DNA of 64,000 nucleotides, from the NCBI RefSeq assembly GCF_001039355.2, contig NW_019776057.1, forward strand, positions 187,538-251,537, read 5' to 3'. Source of the DNA: Lingula anatina. Its lineage: Eukaryota; Brachiopoda; Lingulata; Lingulida; Lingulidae. The notes beneath the pieces were generated by a model. The model was not told where the DNA came from. It saw only the letters and a list, made by a program, of their open reading frames with translations, and ran no database searches. A program made the translations under genes and the position numbers. Positions 18,754 through 29,500 of the stretch are shown piece by piece; the first letter of the stretch is position 1; each line of letters opens with the position of its first letter.

Positions 18754-18921
18754 AATGGTGACAATTTAATAGGTCCACTTAATCTTTATCTGAAAGATCA
18801 TTATTTATTTATATTGCCATAACACATACAAAAAATAATAAAAATAATAAAATAAAAATAATAATACTTTTGTGCAACCACAGACATTGAATAATATCCA
18901 ACAAGAGGAGGTGAAATTTCA

Positions 18922-19548
18922 GGCTGACTACTGTACGTGACAGTTACTGTACATTTACGGTACAAGTAAATTCAATGATGTTAAACAACACACTTGAATC
19001 ATTATATCCACACTATACAATATAAAACGTTTCTTAAAAGCATGCTTATACCGCCCATCGTCTTGTCCACTGTCTCACCTGGCATCTGGCTTAAGTTATG
19101 TTGTACCCGGTATGTTGTACAAGTACATGCCAGTTGCAACTGTTGCATTGTGCCAGGTGAGTGTGGGTCTGCCACAGTTAGAGCGATCACGCCAGAGTTT
19201 TGACAGTGTCAGCTAGTTGTTTCAATGAATTCCTGATTTTTACCTTCAAACTTTATTCATGCAAAACACAACTAAACTTCGGTTGCTTTGGGTTGGTTTT
19301 CAAGCACCATTCTTCCCTGGTCGGTTCTCAACAAGTTCCAACTTCTGGATTTGACCTCGTTTTCAGGTGCATACACAAAGCGCCATCTATCGTATCGAGA
19401 CCGGTTATGGCGGTTTGTGCAAACACGTCTGTGTTAGTTTCGACGTGTTTTACAACTATTTACTGTGGATACCATTTTTTCATTATGTTGCTGACTGTAA
19501 ATTAATTATCTCCAGGGTAAGTGCAGTGTATGGGATTTATGTTCTGTG
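18922..19548 (+). repeat. 627-bp direct duplication, copy 1 (ends at single n)
   Basis: Matches 19551-20177 with no difference seen by eye. It ends exactly at the single ambiguous base at 19549. Probable contig-end overlap rather than biological duplication. Confidence 0.85.
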
Positions 19549-19549
19549 N
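19549..19549. other. Single n at a duplication boundary
   Basis: One unresolved base between the two copies of the 627-bp segment; behaves like a minimal scaffold gap. Confidence 0.95.
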
Positions 19550-19550
19550 T

Positions 19551-20177
19551 GGCTGACTACTGTACGTGACAGTTACTGTACATTTACGGTACAAGTAAAT
19601 TCAATGATGTTAAACAACACACTTGAATCATTATATCCACACTATACAATATAAAACGTTTCTTAAAAGCATGCTTATACCGCCCATCGTCTTGTCCACT
19701 GTCTCACCTGGCATCTGGCTTAAGTTATGTTGTACCCGGTATGTTGTACAAGTACATGCCAGTTGCAACTGTTGCATTGTGCCAGGTGAGTGTGGGTCTG
19801 CCACAGTTAGAGCGATCACGCCAGAGTTTTGACAGTGTCAGCTAGTTGTTTCAATGAATTCCTGATTTTTACCTTCAAACTTTATTCATGCAAAACACAA
19901 CTAAACTTCGGTTGCTTTGGGTTGGTTTTCAAGCACCATTCTTCCCTGGTCGGTTCTCAACAAGTTCCAACTTCTGGATTTGACCTCGTTTTCAGGTGCA
20001 TACACAAAGCGCCATCTATCGTATCGAGACCGGTTATGGCGGTTTGTGCAAACACGTCTGTGTTAGTTTCGACGTGTTTTACAACTATTTACTGTGGATA
20101 CCATTTTTTCATTATGTTGCTGACTGTAAATTAATTATCTCCAGGGTAAGTGCAGTGTATGGGATTTATGTTCTGTG
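19551..20177 (+). repeat. 627-bp direct duplication, copy 2
   Basis: Second copy of 18922-19548. It continues past the end of copy 1 into unique sequence leading to MIS18BP1, so this copy is the one joined to the gene. Confidence 0.85.
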
Positions 20178-20534
20178 CGCTGGCGTTGGATTTTATAACT
20201 TTCTCACCCTTATAATAATTTAGCTTTTCAATTTTCGACAAACTTGAATCGATTTAAACTGGTTTAGTTCGTAAATAAGAGAATATTGTGTTTCTTGGAT
20301 TGCGTCTAGAAAAGACCTTGAAAGTCACCTTTTCCGTATCCTCTACAGTTCATTTTATCGAAATTTGGACTATGAATGTTGAGGAATTCAATTATGTCCA
20401 GGATTCATTTCCACATTAGATCAAAAGAAATATCATGTATATCCTGTTGTAAAACCCTTTACCTTAACTGTTTTACGTCAAATGCCAATATTGGCAATAA
20501 TAACAATATATATGTTGTTCTTAAATTGTTCCAG

Positions 20535-23500
20535 ATGCATTCTAATGGACACCCCTACCTAGTTGAAAGCCAGAGAAAGTTGGTCACATTGTATGAGAGT
20601 ATGTATAATACCAGCAAAGAAAGATGCCCAGCAGCATTTGGACAGAAAAGGACATCCATGGTAGAAAACATATATGTAGCCAGCCCGATAGCACAGGTTG
20701 GCCAATTTTTTTATACATATGCTGGACATAGCAGGTTTCTGAGAAGTCCATTTGAGAAAATATATATATTTAAAGTTGCACAGTGTTATATTTTCCCACA
20801 AAAACTTTATGCTAAATCTCCTGGGGTAAATGTTATTTTTCTCTGACTTACTAATCTTTGACCCTCCTTTCCTGATGCTTGCACTGTGTAGCATCCTGAG
20901 AAAATTAAAAAGTCCTTAAGTTTGACTGCAAGATTCATTAGGAGGAACTGAATTTGATTTAAGCAACATAAATACATGGCATTCACTGTTAAAATGTGAT
21001 CAAAATTTACTTCTTGTGTTCAGATAAGTCAAGCAAAAAAAAAAATGGTTTATTTAACTAGGCTAACATGTTTAAGATCTTAAATTTTGTTCTGAAAAGA
21101 AAGTAAAAGTAACCATTTTAATACTGTAAATATACCATATATCTTGTGAAAAATAGACGTGGTTTGAGCAGCAAAGTTACACAGTAGATTAAATTTGTTC
21201 TTGCTGTGGATTCCAGAGAAGAAACGTAAAAAAAAAATTACAACAATAATAAATAAATAAAAGAAAAGGAGGAGGGGGAGATAATACAAGCCATCTACTT
21301 CATCAAGTCATTTCCATCACCGGGGTTAGATTTTATCCATGTTAAAATTGCCTGTTTGAATGGGATTGTTGATAACACAATAGATGATTTCTATTTTAAA
21401 TGTAAACCTTTTATTTATATGATTATTTTTAAACAGGAAATGGAGTAATTGTAGAAATATTTCACCCACAAAGCATATATGGCATTATTTTTCAGCTGTA
21501 TGCAGAAAAATTGGCTCAGCCACCTCCTACTGTAATATCTCCTGCACCTAGGATACTTAAGGTGCCTGTACCGCAAAGCACTCCTCTGGTAAACACGCAT
21601 AGGGCTGAGACACAGGTAAGAGGCTATGAGGACATCACAGTTTTCAAGGCTTGGAATTTTCTTTCTTTTTTTTTTTTTTTTTTTGAAACACCCACTCAGT
21701 AATGCTACCAATTTCCAAATTTTAAAAAAATTTTCAGTGATATTTTGAGTGTAGACAGGTTTGTAAAATTATTGATTATTTCATTTTTCTATTCCCTTGG
21801 GTATCTTAAATTTTGGTACTTGTTGCCATTTTGGAGCCTAGACAGTACTAAAAAACATAAGTTGATTATCTTAAATTGTTGGGTATTTACAGGGGGAAAG
21901 ATGGAGTAGTAAGCCAAGTTTTTACTTTCACGTAAGCTACATTTGATAGATATTAGTTAACCTTTGTATGCCTGTCATTATAACATCCCTTAGATGATAT
22001 TACAACTACTGACAACTGTGTGTCAGTGTGAACTAGACTGCAGTAGGAAGCTTATGTAGCTTATATAACTTTAATTTGGAATTTACAAAGTTTAACCAAT
22101 TTATTTATTATTTTCAGGTGTTTATCAACAGACCACACAGTATTGGAGCAGATCCTGCCAGTGTTACTACATATTATGATCCGAGCACAATTCAACCATC
22201 CTTAAACAGAAGTACATCTTTTGTTCACAGCAGCAGTGTCAGTGCCATCCCAGGTCCTTCACTTAACTCCTCTGGCAGCTCTGTGGGAGATTTCCGTCAA
22301 GATTCCCATTCACATGAGTCTGTTTCACATTTTCGTGCACAATCTCACACAGTTTCATCACCTGTCTACCAGAATGCATATCTCCCAGACAGTTGTGATA
22401 GCGCAACCCCACCTGGATCCCCTAGAAAACATGTGCCATTGAAAAGTCTGACCCCTGAGTTTGTGGCCATCAGGGATGAGCAGGTGGTTGTCTGTAGAAT
22501 GCCAGACAGAAGAGATACCTCTCTGGATGTCAGTGCTGAAAATCACTATCCTGAATACACAAGTCCTTTGTCTTGTTACAGTAAAAGACCTTGCAGGTTG
22601 ATTCAAGAGTTGGACAAAGTTAAAGAGTTGTCGAAAAATGAAGAACTGGAGGGAAGAGAAAGCCCAGATGAAAGTGGTGTAAAAAAGGCTGGTAGTGGTC
22701 GATATTCTTATGAGAGTAGTAAAGTGAGTCAGGTATCCCAAGCTGACAGACTGAATAATGTAGACATGGACAGCGAGGTATTGGATCTTCAGGCACCTGA
22801 GGAAGGTTCTGATGTTTCTGATGGTATAGAAGATGAAATTGATGAGCTTAAACCTTACACAGACGAAAATGGTGAAAGACAGTGCAGTTCTCCTGAGACT
22901 TTTGAGAGATTATCACTACATAAAGAGAGTTCAGAAATAGAAGATATTGGTGCTGAAGATGTTGTACAATCTAAAAGCAGCACTTCTGTAAGGAACCCAA
23001 GTTGTGACAGTCATGAAGATGATGAGGTGGACAAGCAAAGGACACAGAATGATGCCGAAACCTTTTCCACCTCAGAGTCAGAAACTGATTTAAGTGACTC
23101 AAACAATGGTAAGTGGTATAGTTACATACATTTGCTTGACTATCTTTCTGGACTTACTTAGAAAGCTAAAATTATGATAACATTCCTCCCTCTGCATGAG
23201 GCATTCATCTGAACTGTTGTGTTATGTGTTAATAACACCATTGGAAGTCCAGAAAATTTGATATATATCTTATCTCAACCAGATGACAATTGATCTCCAT
23301 AAACTGTAGACCTACATATCATGTTATATCTAGGGTTATGAAACAAAAACCCAGAACAGTTGCAGCTTGAAATCAGAACTACATTAATGTAGATTTCTCA
23401 TTTGTTCTCCTCTACTTTTTTGATGAATTTAACATCCCTAGGTTTCATTGACTAGTAATTGGTGGGATTTTTTTTAAACACAGGTGGCACTTTTGAGGAA

Positions 23501-26500
23501 GATGCCAAGGAAGATATGGTGGATGAGGTTGATTTATTGACTGGACTTACAGATTCAAATCCAAAAAAGACCACGTCCAGACGGTCTACGCCAGAAGTAG
23601 ATATGGATACATATACAAAAAGGGACAGTGATTTTAAAGAGGAAACTTCTAAAAATCGATCTCAAATAAAAAGGACTAAGCAACCCTTTAGTAAAAAGCA
23701 TGTTTCTCCAATAGCAGAGACTCATTCTGATACTGAGAGTCCTAAAAGACCTCAACAAAACTGGGCCCAGTCCTTCTCCCGGAAGAAGAGATCCAGTGCA
23801 TCCTCTGAGATGAATATTGACACTGATACACCCAGCAGCAGGAACCAAGGCAACACAATCAAGAAGAATGCTGTGCAGCTTGATCACAAAAAAGCAAAGA
23901 AATCAGAGGCTGGGCATAAATTTTGTATGTAATTGTGCCTGGAGAAAAAATTTTGCAATGCAATTTTCATTTGAATTATTTGTAATCCTGAATAGCAAAT
24001 TTAATACCACAGTTTCAGAAACTCATGAACTTTATTAGTATTATATTGTTATTTTAAGTCTTGTGACTTTTCCTGGCTAATAAACTTGAATGATATTTTA
24101 GCACAAAAGAAGACGCAAGAAGCGCCTGCTGTGACACCACGATCTTCAAGATCTAACACTCTGCATGAAACACCCACAACCTCCATGGTTTGTATAGTTG
24201 TATGTGCCAGCTTTCACTTTGGATAAAAATGAAGCTAATACCTCAAGCCTATCATCTTTCTGTTTTGCTTTAAATTCATTTGAATTAGAGAAAAAGAAAA
24301 AAAGTTAATAAAGAGTTTGAAGTTTGTTTGTGATTTACTGTAGGTAGTAGCACAGCAATAAGTGAATATAAAGCATTTAGGGGTATAGAAAAATACCATT
24401 ATTTACTCTTAAGTTATTGATGCTATTATCTTAGTTCATATCAATTGGATATAACTAATTTATAGGTTACAATTCTATTTCACTCTTCAGCCAAAAGAGA
24501 AAGTAAAGGAGTATGTGCTCACCGAGTGGATCATCAGACCCATAAATTCCTGTAAAGGTGTATTTGTAGAAGGGAAAGTGGAGTAAGTGATGTGGCCTAC
24601 ACATGGTCCAGTGATAGACCTGTGTAGATTATGTAAATCTGCTTACTAAGGAAGAGATAAGGAAAAGGAGAGCCGGTGACCATGACTTGGACAAACATAG
24701 ATTACTTGTTGAGAAAATAATTAATTTATTGATTTTATTGTGTTTTTGAGTCAGAACTTTAAAATGGTCAAAACAAAAAGAAAATGGGCAAAACACAAAG
24801 TCCAGGTAGCATTAGAACAGACCAGGATATAGTTTCTATATGCCTTTTGTAAACATAATCTAACACGATACAACTTTATTAGCTGTAAAGGGAATAAGCG
24901 TAACTTCTGTGTAGAGATGTTGAGAAGATTAATGAAGGTCCCATTGTGTGTGTTTTCAGAGGTAGAGAAGATGACTTTTGGCACAGCACTGCCATAGTAA
25001 AACGTTTGAGCAACTCTCGAGTTCAGTCCAACACTGGGTCCCAATATGTACTGGTGGGTCCCATAGACAGGGAATACACTCTGGATGCAGGTAGGCCATT
25101 TCAAAAAAAAAAAAAAAAAGTTTGGCATTTTGGGTTGGAATATTTGTTTTAAGTGTTTCATTATATAATAGATTGATTCATGCACTATTTCGTCTCCTTT
25201 ATCTGGACACCTGCTGTTGCATTTGAATGTTTGTCCCCTTATGAGAAAGGATGATTCTTTGCTAACAAACTACAAATGAATAGCATGATATAGTTATGGT
25301 TTTGACCAGTGCACCGCTCAAACCACTATTTATTTGGTAATTTTTTAATTTGAATGTTGAAATGGATTCATTAAACATTGGTAAGTATGAGAACATTATG
25401 GTTTACCTCAGGAAAGTCTGTTTTATGGCACTTTTCCTGCCAAAATGAGGAGTTATTATACCTTAAATAAACTTATGTTGAGTAGACTAGAAGTGTGTAG
25501 TAAAAACTGAATTTTGAAGTATGATGTAAAATATATTTCTGGTCTTGTTTGCTGCCTACAATCTTGGTTTTGACTTACCTTATCAGCTGTTAAGAAAGAG
25601 TCCTAAGGATAAAGAAATTATCAGCCTAAATATTAAATGCAATTAAAAGGTAGACTTTCGTGGCTAAGTTTTGTAATTTCAAGGATCAATCATAAGATTT
25701 TTGAAAGTTGTCATGTCCAATGTTTTATCCGCTCTTGTGTTTGTAGGCTTCTCCCGGAAGACAGTGAATGCATTTAAAAAAGGTTTTCCCTCTGAGTGGA
25801 GGGAGGTGATCAGCAAGCACTTTGAAGAGGAAGACAGGTGTTTGAAGCTAACACACTGATTTTGAACTCTTAATTATTAAATGATGTATAATTTTCATTT
25901 AAATCTATCAGTAAAAAGTTTCACTGGTTAATAGTTATACTTCTTATGTTCTTTATAGATTATTGAGTATTAAATTTGAAGTTATAGAGCTCACTGCAAG
26001 ACTAATAATTTTGTTGACAAAAATATGCTTTTTATTCTCATATGAGTGTGCTGAAGGTAATTTTTGTTTTTTTTTCTTCTTGTTTAGAAGCAAAAGTTCA
26101 AAGAAACCTGAAAAATTTCAAGAGATTAAGTCTACCCCAAAAAACAGCAAAAAAACCCAGAAAAACAAAAGTCATTCATTATTATCAGGTGAGTTATGAT
26201 GAAACTTGTCATGGTAAGGTTAGGGTATTTACAGGTTGGAAGTAAAATTGAAATATTGAAAAAAATGTGCAATATTTCTTTGTATTAATAGAATTATTGA
26301 CCTGACCAGAAAAAAGCATTTTTTCTACTTACTAAAATATTAATCATTATTTTAAGAATACCAAATATGTTACTGACAGTTGTATTTGCAAATGTTATTA
26401 TTTTATGAATTATACCTTTTCTTTGTCTAGATTCATCTGACATTAATGTCAAAGATTTGCCACGCACGCGCAGCGGACGTCGTGTGTTTCCTCAGTTAGC

Positions 26501-29500
26501 ATGGTGGGCTTGTCAGCGCGTGAAGAGTTTTCCCCAGGCAGACTTAGACTTAGTGGAGGTCACGCCCCCTTCAGCTGCCATGAACACCAGTATCAGCAGT
26601 TCTAGACATGTGAACATTAAGACTGATGAAGTAAGTGGGTCATTTCTGTTGGCTGTTCTGGGGCCGGTTTCACAAAGCAGTAGTTAGTTANCGAAGGTAA
26701 TTTTTGTTTTTTTTTCTTCTTTTTTAGAAGCAAAAGTTCAAAGAAACCTGAAAAATTTCAAGAGATTAAGTCTACCCCAAAAAACAGCAAAAAAACCCAG
26801 AAAAACAAAAGTCATTCATTATTATCAGGTGAGTTATGATGAAACTTGTCATGGTAAGGTTAGGGTATTTACAGGTTGGAAGTAAAATTGAAATATTGAA
26901 AAAAATGTGCAATATTTCTTTGTATTAATAGAATTATTGACCTGACCAGAATAAAGCATTTTTTCTACTTACTAAAATATTAATCATTATTTTAAGAATA
27001 CCAAATATGTTACTGACAGTTGTATTTGCAAATGTTATTATTTTATGAATTATACCTTTTCTTTGTCTAGATTCATCTGACATTAATGTCAAAGATTTGC
27101 CACGCACGCGCAGCGGACGTCGTGTGTTTCCTCAGTTAGCATGGTGGGCTTGTCAGCGCGTGAAGAGTTTTCCCCAGGCAGACTTAGACTTAGTGGAGGT
27201 CACGCCCCCTTCAGCTGCCATGAACACCAGTATCAGCAGTTCTAGACATGTGAACATTAAGACTGATGAAGTAAGTGGGTCATTTCTGTTGGCTGTTCAG
27301 ATGGTCTCAGATTAAAAAAAAATTCCTGTCTTATGTAGGTCTTAGTAAAGGTCTTGTTGTTTTGACTATAAAAGTTGTTGAAGTCACAATCATAAGTACA
27401 TATAACTGTGCATGTGACAGTTCTTGTTGTTTATTACGTTCATTTAATTTTTTTCTTGATGCCAAATTAAGAGGGAGATTCTGGAAAAGTTATGGTAATT
27501 TGCAATTGGTTAACACTGACTTGAAATTATTGCAGAGATCTCTTAGATTAAAGGAGCTGATGAAGAAGAGATTGTTGGAAAAGGGGAAAAAACATAAAGA
27601 AGGTAACCACTTTTTATATTCTCTTAACTCACTCTCTCTCTCTCCCCTGACAGTTTTCATAAACTCTTTTGGGTACCAAATTACCAAACACAACTTTTAA
27701 GTTTATTTTACCAAAGAAACTATTTGGAGGATGAGTTCGGTTGTACTTTTGATATCAAATTATTTTTTGAATGTGTCAATTTGCCATGATTTATCATACA
27801 TACTGTGAAGGCCTCTTATAACTCACTTTATGACTTAAATTATTGTTTATCTGAAATCTTTTGGAACTGATTTTGTTTAACATTGCTAACATTGCCCAAT
27901 GTAAATCTTTGTATAATTGGAACTAATTTTCATATCCCATGTAGCGTTAGACTTATGCAGTCTGGCTTATATTTTCACCTCTTTGTGTAATATACTAGAT
28001 TCCCCTGTGTGTTTATTACAGATCCCAGTACTACAGTCAGCGACTCAGAAGAAAGCTTTTCCAGACTAGCTGATGTGGTGACAGATGAGGCGTCAGAGGG
28101 TTCAAGGAAGGTCAGAGGTCAAGTCATGGTCAAGGAAAAGAGCATGGATCAAGAGTCCCCAAAAAATGAAAATGTAAGGAAACAATTGAAAGAAAAAGAG
28201 TTTTTTTGGAAAAAAAATCATCAAAAGTGAAAGCTACAAAAAGCAGCACAGTAACAACAAAAGATAAAGACATTGATCTTGAAATGGTGTCTGATGCCGA
28301 CACCATGTCCAGTGAAGTATTTACACCCAACAGGAAAAAACAAACTGACTATATACCCAGTGGTCAATCTTCTGACAGTAGAAACATTGACATAGAGTCA
28401 TATGATCTGCAGGCTGATATACTTGGAGTGCTGAATACAGAGAGAGCAAAGCGCTTCAAGCCTGATTCAGAGCAGAAGACTACTTGTTACAACAAAGCAG
28501 CAAAATTAGAAAAAAATTTGGAAGGGACCAATAACAGCTGCAAGGGGCCCAGGGTGGTGCTAGTAGATTTAGCATCAGAGACATCAGCTTTTGATAAAAA
28601 TCAAGACGAACACTTTTCTCCGAAAAGTTCAAATGGCCAAGCTGATCATGGTGATTATTCCAGTGTGTTAGATACATCAAATTCAACTTCTGGAACACGT
28701 ACCCCGAAGGATAATAATGTAAAGCAGTCTCACAGCAAGGAGAGTGACAACATGGAGGTCATTGAAATATCTTCTGAAACTGAGCCAGGGGGAAGGTGGG
28801 CATCTTTGAAAACTTCAAAGAGGAAAAACCAAGTGGGGAAGAGAGAGCTCAAAGCACTACTGGGCACTTCTAAGAGCATAACACAAAATATAGCAGAGAG
28901 ATCAACAAGACCAAACAAAGGTGCTGACTATACAATGTGTTTTGAAAATACTGATTATAATAGTGATGATTCTGATGCATGGACTCCTGATAAAGACAGT
29001 GGTTCAAATACGAAAAAACACTCACGCACAGGAAGTGAAGAAAAGACATTGTCAAAAAGAAGTGCTCCTGCTAAGGCTTGCAAGTCCAAAAGGCGCACCA
29101 GGTCAAATGACTGGAACTGTGAGGAAAGGCAGTTTGACACTGCCACAAAAATACATGAGAGTAGAGCTCAGAAAAAAAATGGCAGTCATCGAGAGAGGCG
29201 GAACACCACACAAAGCAAAGCTTTCCCTTGTGAGGATGGTGATGCCAGTGAACAATGGAGTCAGAAGGAAATTAATTCTCTTCAGAGGTAAATGCTTTTT
29301 AAAGACTTCTCTGAGAATTGGGGGATCTACTAGATTGTGACCTTGGGGTAATTTCTTTAAAACCCAAATTGAAAAAAAAAAAATTGGGATGAAATCGTAA
29401 GTCAATATGAGTCACTAATGGGGATTATTTTGGTCACAAAAATGTATCGGATATCCCCTTTTTTATGTACAGGAACTTAATGCATGATGTAGATGGGGAT

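Larger units (their letters stand above)
18754..20534. promoter_or_regulatory. Divergent promoter / 5' region between renalase and MIS18BP1
   Basis: The two start codons face away from each other. A donor CCAGG|GTAAGTG near 20143 (and its copy near 19514) plus the acceptor TTCCAG directly before the MIS18BP1 ATG at 20535 suggest a non-coding first exon for MIS18BP1 in this region. About 627 bp of it occur twice because of the probable assembly overlap, so the true intergenic distance is likely near 1.15 kb. Core promoter elements were not identified. Confidence 0.55.

Noticed and set aside
19200-20134. Open frames of about 100 codons repeated at 19200-19505 and 19829-20134
   Set aside because: They are two copies of the same duplicated upstream DNA, have no protein-like composition and probably lie in the non-coding first exon of MIS18BP1.
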